Shown: piece after piece, positions 27,031 through 34,614 of the stretch
Layout: each line of letters opens with the position of its first letter
How positions within the stretch are numbered: position 1 is the stretch's first letter
NCBI GenBank assembly: GCA_963719875.1
Contig: CAVRDJ010000004.1
Span: 1,736,001-1,800,000, forward strand
Source of the DNA: Palsa-360 sp963719875
Lineage (GTDB): Bacteria > Acidobacteriota > Terriglobia > Acidiferrales > UBA7541
Reading direction: 5' to 3'
DNA: 64,000 nucleotides
Position numbers and translations under genes: made by a program
Notes under the pieces: generated by a model
What the model saw: the letters and a program-made list of their open reading frames with translations, nothing else
Database searches by the model: none
Told to the model about the DNA's origin: nothing

Positions 27031-27993
27031 ATGCAGATGGTCGATCTGCGGCAGTTGTCCTCCTGGCAACTCGATCCATTGCTCGCCGAAGAGGCGCAGC
27101 AGTGGCGGGATGAGTTGCGCTGGGATTACCGCGCCTCCACGGAGCTGATCAAGAAGTTCATCGACGCGCGGTCACTCACTGGCTCCGCCATCCTGGAAAA
27201 CGGGCGCCCTGTCGGATACGCATTTTACGTCCTCGAAGAACACAAGGGATTGGTGGGCGGGCTATTCGTTTCTCCCCGCTTCTCACAGCAGGAATTGAGC
27301 CAGCGGCTTCTGACCGACACGCTAACCACGCTCAGCGGCATCCCCAAGCTCGAGCGCGTCGAGGCGCAATTGATCCCGTTCGGATATCAACTCGACCCCG
27401 TTCTAATCGAATATGGCTTCCGCCTGTACATGAGGCAGTTCATGATCGCGCCCCTCGCTCAACACTCCGGAGAGGCGCTCGACGTGCTCCCGGGACTCAT
27501 TCGGGAAGGCCCCGGGGCAGGGTTGATCCTCGAGCGGTGGGATCACCGCTACTTCGAGCCCTGCGCTCGGCTGATCCAGCTTGCGTATGCGAACCATGTC
27601 GACGGCGAAATCAACGATCAATACCGCAGCGAATCCGGCGCTCTGCGTTTCCTGAAAAACATCATCATCCTGCCCGGCTGCGGACAATTCCAACCCGAAG
27701 CCTCTTTTGTTTTGCGCGCTCCGCATGCCAACCACCTGGTCGGGGTGATCCTGAATTCGCGTGTTTCCGATGGCGTTGGGCACACCACGCAAATCTGCGC
27801 CATGCCCGGATACCAGGGCCGCGGCCTCGGACGCCGCCTCATGGAAGCGTCCCTGCAGTCGCTCCGCGTGCGCCACTTCACGACCGTTTCCCTCACGGTA
27901 ACTTCCGGCAACGAGCGCGCCGTGCGCCTCTACGAGAAGCTTGGATTTAACACGGTGAAGAAATTTGCCGCCGGAGTCTGGACGGCGTATTGA
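27031..27993 (+). CDS. Tandem-domain GNAT N-acetyltransferase
   Basis: 320 residues from ATG 27031 (AGGG about nine bases upstream); an ATG at 26980 is possible. The C-terminal GNAT domain has the acetyl-CoA loop QICAMPGYQGRGLGRRLMEA and the closing GNERAVRLYEKLGF. The N-terminal half has a degenerate GNAT-like layout (SAILENGRPVGYAFYVLEE, GLFVSPRFSQQELSQRLL). The substrate is not known. No operon partner is evident; a strong AT-rich palindrome follows. Confidence 0.75.
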   Translation: MQMVDLRQLSSWQLDPLLAEEAQQWRDELRWDYRASTELIKKFIDARSLTGSAILENGRPVGYAFYVLEEHKGLVGGLFVSPRFSQQELSQRLLTDTLTTLSGIPKLERVEAQLIPFGYQLDPVLIEYGFRLYMRQFMIAPLAQHSGEALDVLPGLIREGPGAGLILERWDHRYFEPCARLIQLAYANHVDGEINDQYRSESGALRFLKNIIILPGCGQFQPEASFVLRAPHANHLVGVILNSRVSDGVGHTTQICAMPGYQGRGLGRRLMEASLQSLRVRHFTTVSLTVTSGNERAVRLYEKLGFNTVKKFAAGVWTAY

Positions 27994-28037
27994 GCCCATG
28001 AATGTAACTTCCCTGCAGTTGCGGGCAATTTGATTTG

Positions 28038-28065
28038 AAATTTCAAATTTTCAAATTTGAAATTT
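28038..28065. repeat. Perfect AT-rich palindrome between genes
   Basis: AAATTTCAAATTT and AAATTTGAAATTT form a perfect 13-bp stem with a 2-base TC spacer, 45 bp after the GNAT stop. It could act as a bidirectional terminator (runs of T on both strands) or a cruciform. Confidence 0.6.
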
Positions 28066-28146
28066 TCCGATAGCTGGTGACGCACCGGAAACTTCCCCTC
28101 GGGCGAGGCTTGCCGATTGAATCGCGGCTTTGCCATACTAGCACCC

Positions 28147-29112
28147 ATGCATGGCAAGTTAATCCTGCGGATGGGACTCCTCTCATTGCTGGTCAGCGCA
28201 GGCGCAGCGCGCGCCGACGAAATTCGACTGAAGGACGGCACCAAAATCATCGGCACGATCGTGGGCTTTGAAAACGATTCGTTCCGCGTCGAAACTTCAT
28301 TCGGATTTGCCCTCGTCCAAAAGGACAAGGTCGCGGACATCAGCATCACCGCTGCAAAAAAGGAATCCGAGCCAAAACCCAAGGCGAACGCACCCGCCCC
28401 GCCGCCTCCAGCCGCGCCGCCAACCGTATTTCCCGCGCTCGTGAAGGAGCACCCTAACCCTGCGAGCGTCTCGCATGAAGCAATTGCGCTCGCACCGATG
28501 CCCTCCCCAGCCAGCGCTGGCACCGCCGCCAATTCAGGCGCGAAGACTGAGATCGCCGCGCCTAAAATCAAGAGCGAGGCCGCCGCCGCGCCTGCACCGC
28601 CCGTAGCGCCCCCCGCACCGCCGCCGCCTCCGGAGCCGCTGGTGATCCGCGACGAAATTCGCGGCAATCAGTACGTGAACCTGACCTACGGATTTCAGAT
28701 GTATAAGCCACCGAGTTGGGAGCTGATCCCGGCGGCCCGCAAGGCGCTGCCCGACGCCGTCGCCGCGCTCGGAACGAACGACCAGACTACGCTGCTCGTC
28801 ATTGGCCGCGAGCACGCGAAGGATTCCCTCGACGCTCACGCCGCCACGACGGGAAAGGCACTCGGCGACGTATACGGAAATTATCGCCTGATTTCCAGCC
28901 GCCATTTGTCCGTCGCCGGTTTTCCCGGCGTGGAGCAGCGCTCGCGCGGAACCGCCGATGGCCGCGACTGGTCAGTCACCCTTTTGACTCTTTTCAAGGG
29001 GACCGACGCTTTCACCCTGCTGGGAATGACTTGGGCGGATTCAGACCTGATCCAGGTCCAGGAAAACGTAATCGCCAAAGCTGTAAACAGCTTGACGTTC
29101 ACAGCCCAGTAG
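28147..29112 (+). CDS. Secreted protein with Pro/Ala-rich linker, unknown function
   Basis: 321 residues. ATG 28147 gives a proper signal peptide (MHGKLILRMGLLSLLVSAGAARA). Residues about 25-75 look like a small SH3-like/LSm-like domain (EIRLKDGTKIIGTIVGFENDSFRVETSFG). A long Pro/Ala/Lys linker (about 80-180) follows, then a C-terminal domain resembling outer-membrane-associated PsbP/MOG1-like folds (NLTYGFQMYKPPSWELI...FTLLGMTWAD). The role is not recognised. Its TAG stop lies inside the GTAGC repeat unit at 29109, so the repeat provides the end of the gene. Confidence 0.75.
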   Translation: MHGKLILRMGLLSLLVSAGAARADEIRLKDGTKIIGTIVGFENDSFRVETSFGFALVQKDKVADISITAAKKESEPKPKANAPAPPPPAAPPTVFPALVKEHPNPASVSHEAIALAPMPSPASAGTAANSGAKTEIAAPKIKSEAAAAPAPPVAPPAPPPPPEPLVIRDEIRGNQYVNLTYGFQMYKPPSWELIPAARKALPDAVAALGTNDQTTLLVIGREHAKDSLDAHAATTGKALGDVYGNYRLISSRHLSVAGFPGVEQRSRGTADGRDWSVTLLTLFKGTDAFTLLGMTWADSDLIQVQENVIAKAVNSLTFTAQ

Positions 29113-29136
29113 CGCAGGCTTCAGCCTGCGGATTTT
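29109..29136. repeat. GTAGC-type half unit, copy D
   Basis: GTAGCGCAGGC-TTCA-GCCTGCGGATTTTG: a single hairpin identical in plan to the left half of complete elements, with no right half. Its TAG forms the stop codon of the preceding gene. Confidence 0.7.
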
Positions 29137-29191
29137 GAATTTCACCGAGAAACCCACACGCTGAAAACCTTGCGGTAAAACTCAAATTTTT

Positions 29192-29278
29192 GTCGTTCCG
29201 AGGCGCGCTGCGCACCGAGGAATCTCTCTTTTCCTGCGTCTAAAGCAAAGAGAGATTCCTCACTTCGTTCGGAATGAC
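29192..29278. repeat. Second-type inverted repeat (GTCGTTCCGA...TCGGAATGAC)
   Basis: Outer arms GTCGTTCCGA and TCGGAATGAC pair with one mismatch. The inner arms GAGGAATCTCTCTTT (29217-29231) and AAAGAGAGATTCCTC (29247-29261) are a perfect 15-bp stem. It belongs to a repeat type different from the GTAGC family. The rest of 29137-29422 shows no gene. Confidence 0.75.
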
Positions 29279-29422
29279 CAAATAAATCAATTTTTCCGCA
29301 GCCTGTGAAGCCTGTCTTCCTGAAGAAAAAACGTCCGCGCAAGAATGGTTTTCCACCAGTCACCGGTCACCAGTCACTTGCGACCCACACGAATTACGAT
29401 TCACAAATCACGAATCACGCTG

Positions 29423-30441
29423 CTACGCCACATTGACGGTCACGGTGTGATACCCCGTCGCCCCGTCCGGCCATTCGCCCGAACGAGATGACGTTGCAAC
29501 TTGCCGTTCGCGTCGGTGGCGCGCACTTGAATCTCGTGCTTGCCACTCTGCGGATTGGCCCACACGTAGCGCCAAAACGCCCACACTTGCGACGGCATCG
29601 GATTGCTGAAAATCTGGCACGGATTCCAGGTCGCGCCGTCGTCCGTAGAGATTTCCACCTTTGCAACCCCAACTGCATTCGTGACCGCCCAGCCGGTGAT
29701 GACAAAACTTTGCCCCGCAATCTTTGCCGCGTCGTGCGGATCGTCGATCACGGATTGCAGTTGCCGCTCGCCCGTGTCCGACCATCCCATCCATTCCCAG
29801 TAACCGAGATGGCTTTTGTCGACAAGCTCGATGCGCGTGAGCCATTTCGGCGTCTTCATGCCGTAAATGCCGGGCATAAGCACGCGCAAAGGGAAACCGT
29901 GGATGCGCGTCAGCGGCTCGCCGTCCATGTCGTAGGCCAGAAAATTTGCGCCGCGCAGCAGCCGCTCCGCTGTGTGCCCGGTCGTATATCCTTCGGCGGC
30001 GTACAAAATCGCGTACTTGGCATTCGGCTTCAGCCCGGCGCGTTCCAGCAGGGGGCGCAGCAGCGTCCCGCGCCAGTTGGCCGTATCGATCAAGCCGCCC
30101 GCAATTTCATTCGAAATACATTCGAGCGTGAGCGTCGTCTCGTACGGCGCCAGTTTTCGAACATCGTCATAATCGAAGTGCAGCGGGTCCGTGACCAGCC
30201 CATCGATCGTCAGCGACCACTTGTTCACGTCCACGGCAGGCTCGCCGTGCGAGGAAGTCACGTAAAACTGATCTACGGGCGCAATCGCGCGCAGCGCCGC
30301 TTCCGGGCCATATTGCTCGTAGCCCTTAACGTTGACGTAACTCGCGCCAAATCCATACGCCAGCGAACGGTAAACTGCATAGGGCAAGAGAATCCCCAGC
30401 CCCGCTCCCCCAGCAATCGAAATGAATCGGCGACGGTCCAT
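29423..30441 (-). CDS. YedY/SoxC-like molybdopterin oxidoreductase, frameshifted near the 3' end
   Basis: The main frame runs from ATG 30441. MDRRRFISIAGG is a Tat-like signal, and the Mo-ligand cysteine is Cys108 in TLECISNEIAG, followed by GVAKVEISTDDGATW of the C-terminal Mo-co dimerisation domain. The frame ends prematurely at about 29440 with a non-family tail. The expected ending, GEWPDGATGYHTVTVNVA, is in another frame and closes at TAG 29423. The shift falls near 29493, and one extra A in the CAA codon would restore the reading. The enzyme family reduces protein or small-molecule sulfoxides or oxidises sulfite in the periplasm. Confidence 0.8.
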
Positions 30442-30620
30442 GTGGCTTTACTCGACTGTACCACTACACGGGTGCGAGCTCTAATTGGAGCCCGCCTTCA
30501 CTTAGATGCTACGGAGGAAGAGCAGGTTCGGATGAGTGCTCAAAAGGAGTGAGAGTGGGCGATCGCAACGTTCACACAGATGGGTATTGCGGTGGCTGGT
30601 GAGCCCCTAATGTTGGTTCA

Positions 30621-31508
30621 TCAATAGAGTATCGACGGTAGAAAGGCCCCAGCGGGCTCGTTATACAAGCCAACGGTCATCAGCGTCATGGGCTCGACCA
30701 CGCGAAGGCCGTGATTCAAGCACCAGCGGAAAAGCTCTGTGTTGCGACTGGGCAGGAGAAAGCCCGGTCCGGCGAACTCATCGACGCCACCAAGAAGCGC
30801 CTGAAGGTCGCTTGTGTTCTCGGCGACCGCATGCCCAAAGAAACCGACGGTTGATGCGCAGGCAGTGATCCGTCCGTCCCGCTTCGCAACGCGAGCGACT
30901 CCATGAGCGATGGCGTCCGACATTTCCCCTGACCGGTCGTGGCCGTGCACGCGCCGACACAGCGCATTGCAGGCATCGAGGTCGTCTGCTGCTGCGGAGC
31001 GAACCGAATAGCCGTGTGGAATCTGGTGGATCGGCCGGCCCTGCATCACAACGAGCGGTTCCCGAATGTCGAAGCCAAGCTTCGCGTAAAGGGACATCGA
31101 GCGATTGTGAAAGGCCGCTTGCACAAGCCGCACCCCCGGAAAACGCCGCTCGGCTACTCGATCCATGACCGCCATCATCAATTGGCGTCCCACGCCTCCA
31201 TTCTGAACAGAGGGAGCAATTGTGATAGGACCGATACCCGCGATGGCAGACCGCTCGTCCATGCAATTGCTCCCCACTATTCTTCCGCCGTGCTCCGCGA
31301 CAACGCAGAAGAAGCCGGGATGCGAGAACATCATGGAGATGACTTGTTTCGCTGCGTCGGGAGATGGGAAATCGGGCGGGAAGTTATGGTGTTTGTTGAG
31401 GGTGGTGAATGCGTCGTAGCAGATGAGTCCACAAGGATCGATGTCAGTTGATTGGGCGCGGCGGATAATGGCCGGCTGATCGTTCGCCTGAGCGGGGGCT
31501 GCAATCAT
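30621..31508 (-). CDS. Double GNAT N-acetyltransferase
   Basis: 295 residues. AAGGAGG lies upstream of two tandem ATGs; spacing favours the second (31508). The first domain has TIAPSVQNGGVGRQLMMAVMDR (acetyl-CoA loop) and NRSMSLYAKLGFD. A second, more divergent domain (SVRSAAADDLDACNALCRRVHG) follows and carries substrate-specific elements. It is a whole-protein paralogue type distinct from the gene at 27031. The substrate is unknown. The divergent IS element sits in its upstream region. Confidence 0.78.
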   Translation of the reverse strand: MIAAPAQANDQPAIIRRAQSTDIDPCGLICYDAFTTLNKHHNFPPDFPSPDAAKQVISMMFSHPGFFCVVAEHGGRIVGSNCMDERSAIAGIGPITIAPSVQNGGVGRQLMMAVMDRVAERRFPGVRLVQAAFHNRSMSLYAKLGFDIREPLVVMQGRPIHQIPHGYSVRSAAADDLDACNALCRRVHGHDRSGEMSDAIAHGVARVAKRDGRITACASTVGFFGHAVAENTSDLQALLGGVDEFAGPGFLLPSRNTELFRWCLNHGLRVVEPMTLMTVGLYNEPAGAFLPSILY

Positions 31509-31688
31509 CATATCCTCCTTTTTGGGGGGACTCTGCTCCTTGAGATCGCGCCGAATAATGATTTCTGGCGCCGCTCCTCAAGATTAGTCGAAAATCCGTT
31601 TTGAGCTTCCCTTTTGCCCGAAAGCCTAGCCCGCCTGCCCAGTTGTGTCAACCGCAAGTCGCGCTGGTGTCGTTAGCACTTGTCGTGT

Positions 31689-31703
31689 CCGGATGATCCA
31701 AGA
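31689..31703. repeat. Left 15-bp target-site duplication
   Basis: CCGGATGATCCAAGA directly precedes the left IS end; the identical sequence follows the right end at 33271-33285. Confidence 0.85.
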
Positions 31704-31782
31704 TGTTGTCCCTCGTTGATAATGTCCCCTTTTGTCCTCGTTAGAAATGTCCCCTTAAAGTGGCCTCCGAGAGGAGGTTCAC

Positions 31783-33138
31783 TTGGGGCGGACAGAGATG
31801 AGCAAGAAGGAACTGGTGCGAGTGGAAGTACTGGCACGCGTGCGGAGCCAGGAGCTGAAGTTGGTGGACGGCGCGTCGTTACTGCGCGTGAGCTATCGAC
31901 AGGCCAAGCGGCTGTGGAAGCGGTATCGAGAAGAAGGAGCGGCGGGACTGAAGCATCGCAGCGCGGGACGCACCTCGAATCGAGCGAGCGAAGGGGCGCT
32001 TCGGCGGAAGGTGCTGCGGCGGGTACGGGAGAAGTACAGCGGGGCGGTGGGGGAGCGATTTGGTCCGACGCTGGCGGCCGAGCATTTGGAATCGGAGGAC
32101 GGGCTGAAGGTCCATGCGGAGACGCTGCGGCGGTGGATGCTGGCGGAGGGATTGTGGAGCCGGGAACGAAGGCGGAAACGGCACCTTCGACGGCGCGAGC
32201 GCAAGGAGCATTTTGGAGAGATGGTGCAGATGGACGGGAGCTTTCACGCTTGGCTGGAGGAGCGCGGGCCGGAAGGCTGTTTGATCGACCTGGTGGATGA
32301 CGCGACCAGTACAACGTGGGCGCGGCTGGGCGAGCAGGAGACGATCTGGGCGGTGGTGGATGCGTTGCGGGGATGGATTGAGCGCTACGGAGTGCCGTTG
32401 GCGGTGTACGTGGACTGGAAGAATTTGTACAAGCGAGCGGCGACGGTGAAGGAGCAATTGCGAGGGGAAGAGCCGGTGACGCAGTTTGGGCGCATGTGCG
32501 CGCGGTTGGGGATCGAAGTGATCGCGGCGAGTTCGCCGCAAGCGAAAGGTCGAGTGGAGCGGCAGCACGGGACGCATCAGGACCGGCTGGTGAAGAAACT
32601 GCGGCGGAAGGAAATCCGCAGTCACCAAGCAGCCAACGTGTATTTGGAGAGGGAGTATTTGCCGGAGCACAATGGGCGGTTTGCGCGAGCGGCGGCGAAG
32701 GGGGAGGACTGGCATCGTCGCGCGCCGAGGGCGGAGGAGTTGGATCGGATCTTCCGATTGCAGAGCGAGCGGGTGATGGGCAACGACGGGGTGGTGCGCT
32801 ATCAGAATCGGTGGTTGCAGGTCGAGGGGCCGAGCCGGGCGAGTGCGAGCAAGAAAGTGACCGTGTGGGAAGGACGGCACGGGGGTCTGGCGATCGAGTA
32901 TGCAGGAAGAGCACAGCGGTGGCGGGAGATCGCGGCGCCTCGAAAGCCGAGGAAAGAAGAAAGCAAGCCGGCAGCGGGGCGAGTTCTGCAACGGCAATCG
33001 GGAAGAAGCCAGCGGAAGTGGGTGCCGCCAGCGAATCACCCCTGGCGAGAAGCGGCGCGACGAGGAGTCAAAGAACGAGCCTTGAAACAGGCAGCGGTGG
33101 CGGGGTCGTCGTTGGCCTTGCCCTCCGCTGCGCCCTAA
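31783..33138 (+). CDS. DDE transposase of ISNCY/IS1202-like element
   Basis: 451 residues from TTG 31783, chosen because GAGGAGG is five bases upstream; ATG 31798 is an alternative. An N-terminal helix-turn-helix (LVDGASLLRVSYRQAKRLWKR) is followed by an rve-type catalytic core. The DDE residues are visible: Asp in VQMDGSFH, Asp in YVDWKNLY, and Glu in KGRVERQHGTHQDRL. The C-terminal region is rich in basic residues. The frame is intact, consistent with a functional element. Codon use is more GC-rich and repetitive (many GCG/GGA) than its neighbours. Confidence 0.9.
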   Translation: MGRTEMSKKELVRVEVLARVRSQELKLVDGASLLRVSYRQAKRLWKRYREEGAAGLKHRSAGRTSNRASEGALRRKVLRRVREKYSGAVGERFGPTLAAEHLESEDGLKVHAETLRRWMLAEGLWSRERRRKRHLRRRERKEHFGEMVQMDGSFHAWLEERGPEGCLIDLVDDATSTTWARLGEQETIWAVVDALRGWIERYGVPLAVYVDWKNLYKRAATVKEQLRGEEPVTQFGRMCARLGIEVIAASSPQAKGRVERQHGTHQDRLVKKLRRKEIRSHQAANVYLEREYLPEHNGRFARAAAKGEDWHRRAPRAEELDRIFRLQSERVMGNDGVVRYQNRWLQVEGPSRASASKKVTVWEGRHGGLAIEYAGRAQRWREIAAPRKPRKEESKPAAGRVLQRQSGRSQRKWVPPANHPWREAARRGVKERALKQAAVAGSSLALPSAAP

Positions 33139-33192
33139 ACGCTCCGCCCTTCGGGCTGCGCAGGGCTCCGCTGCGGGCAAGGCCAACGACGA
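33106..33192. repeat. 18-bp inverted repeat at transposase 3' end
   Basis: Left TCGTCGTTGGCCTTGCCC (33106-33123) and right GGGCAAGGCCAACGACGA (33175-33192) are exact complements around a 51-bp GC-rich spacer. The left arm is the last coding stretch of the transposase. It may act as a transcript terminator that shields the flanking gene or limits read-through. Confidence 0.7.
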
Positions 33193-33270
33193 AAGAAACA
33201 AAAGACCAAAACCAAAAAGGGGACATTTCTAATGAGGTAAGCAAGGGGACATTTCTAACGAGGTTTGACA

Positions 33271-33285
33271 CCGGATGATCCAAGA
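33271..33285. repeat. Right 15-bp target-site duplication
   Basis: CCGGATGATCCAAGA, identical to 31689-31703. Confidence 0.85.
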
Positions 33286-33354
33286 TTGACACCAAAGGGC
33301 GGCTGGCATATGGTTCTGCACAAGGACAGGATTGAAATTACAGAGGGTACTCAA

Positions 33355-33741
33355 ATGAAAAATAAGCTATTGGCTGTGTTCCTCGGGGCCGCTGGTCTTC
33401 TCCTGGTTTCCGGGCCGGTGCTCGCGCACCACGGCAGGTCGAATTACGACATGACGGATACGATCACCGTGAAGGGGATCGTAACGGAATTCGAGTGGGT
33501 CAATCCCCACGCGCTCATCCACGTCGATGTCGCGGACGAGACTGGGAAGGTTGAAAAATGGGTTGCCGAAACGAATAGCCCGAATACGTTGTCCCGGCAG
33601 GGCTGGAGTAGGAACACCGTGAAGACTGGGGATCAGATCACTCTATTTGGCCGCCGCGTCAAAGGCGGCGCCAACTACATTAATTTTAGCAAGATTACTT
33701 TCGCCGACGGCCGAGTGCTTTCCCCTGCCGTACAAAATTGA
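33355..33741 (+). CDS. DUF6152-family secreted protein
   Basis: 128 residues from ATG 33355 (GAGGG nearby). The signal peptide ends in VLAHHG; the mature N-terminus starts with a His-His pair, and the body follows the DUF6152 pattern (TDTITVKGIVTEFEWVNPHALIHVDV...GDQITLFGRRVKGG). The His-rich mature N-terminus hints at metal binding. The function is unknown. It is followed 82 bp later by another secreted protein, a pairing common in Acidobacteriota. The native promoter may have been displaced 1.6 kb upstream by the IS. Confidence 0.8.
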   Translation: MKNKLLAVFLGAAGLLLVSGPVLAHHGRSNYDMTDTITVKGIVTEFEWVNPHALIHVDVADETGKVEKWVAETNSPNTLSRQGWSRNTVKTGDQITLFGRRVKGGANYINFSKITFADGRVLSPAVQN

Positions 33742-33823
33742 GTAGTGGCTCCTTTCAGCCGTTGGAGCGCTCCACCCACCGTGCCGTTATGACTCTGATC
33801 GCAATTGAAGGGAGAGCCGCCAT

Positions 33824-34609
33824 ATGCGAATTCGACGGATAGAAGCGATCTTTGCGATTTTTACGGTGCTCGCCTTCTCGTCCGTAATGCTCGCTCAGAA
33901 CGCTGAGCATCCGGGAACAAAAAAGACTCAGGCTGCGGCCCACACGGCGGACTTGACTGGAGTTTGGGCAAATATCACCGAGATGGGTGCAACCTTCAAC
34001 CCGAAGGAGGACCCATCTTTCCAGCCCTCGGCAGAGGCGAAGTGGAAGGCAAACAAAAATGATGACCCGGGGAATCCAAGTGTCACCAATGGGCGAGTTG
34101 ACTTGGACCCGACCATTGCGAATTGTTTTCCGACCGGTATGCCCCGCCTCATGACGGAAGTCTTTCCTTTCGAGATCGTTCAGATCCGTGACCGGGTGCT
34201 CATCCTGTTCGAGAAAGATTACGCCGTGAGCCACATCTGGACGGATGGGCGAAAACTTCCTGAGGACCCGGATCCCACCTACATGGGGCAATCCGTTGGC
34301 AGGTGGGATGGAGACACCCTGGTAGTCAACACGATCGGTCTAAAAGACTTCACCTGGCTCGATCGGGCAGGCCATCCCCATAGTGGCGCCTTGCACGTGG
34401 AGTGGCGCGTGAGGCGCGTGAATCATGACCGGTTGCAGATCGACTGGACGTTCGACGACCCGAAAGCATTCACAAAGCCCTGGACGGGACGCACGATTTA
34501 CAGGCTCCACCCGGATTGGACGATTGAGGAATTTATCGCCTGCGAGGACCGCTTGTTGCACGGGGGAGAGTCGCTGGAGCAGAAGGCCGTCAAGGGACAC
34601 AACCCATAA
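33824..34609 (+). CDS. Secreted protein of unknown function
   Basis: 261 residues from ATG 33824 with AAGGGAG upstream. There is a signal peptide over residues 1-24 (MRIRRIEAIFAIFTVLAFSS). The mature chain begins DLTGVWANI and contains VGRWDGDTLVVNTIGLKDFTWLD and VRRVNHDRLQIDWTFDDPKAF, features I know from uncharacterised acidobacterial proteins encoded beside DUF6152 genes, predicted to form a lipocalin-like beta structure. No catalytic motif is evident. It converges with tldE, only 5 bp apart from its stop. Confidence 0.75.
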   Translation: MRIRRIEAIFAIFTVLAFSSVMLAQNAEHPGTKKTQAAAHTADLTGVWANITEMGATFNPKEDPSFQPSAEAKWKANKNDDPGNPSVTNGRVDLDPTIANCFPTGMPRLMTEVFPFEIVQIRDRVLILFEKDYAVSHIWTDGRKLPEDPDPTYMGQSVGRWDGDTLVVNTIGLKDFTWLDRAGHPHSGALHVEWRVRRVNHDRLQIDWTFDDPKAFTKPWTGRTIYRLHPDWTIEEFIACEDRLLHGGESLEQKAVKGHNP

Positions 34610-34614
34610 CAGCG

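Larger units (their letters stand above)
31704..33270. mobile_element. Complete ISNCY/IS1202-like insertion sequence, 1567 bp
   Basis: It begins TGTTGTCCCTCGTT and ends with the inverse of TGTCAAACCTCGTT. Each end contains two spaced copies of a CCTCGTTAGAAATGTCCCC-like block (imperfect in the outer left copy), giving long, repeated termini. A perfect 15-bp duplication of CCGGATGATCCAAGA flanks it, so the insertion is recent and the ends are exact. It carries one transposase gene. Long duplications fit the ISTde1-like subgroup of the IS1202 family as I recall it. It sits between a GNAT gene and the DUF6152 gene and may have separated the latter from its promoter. Confidence 0.88.
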
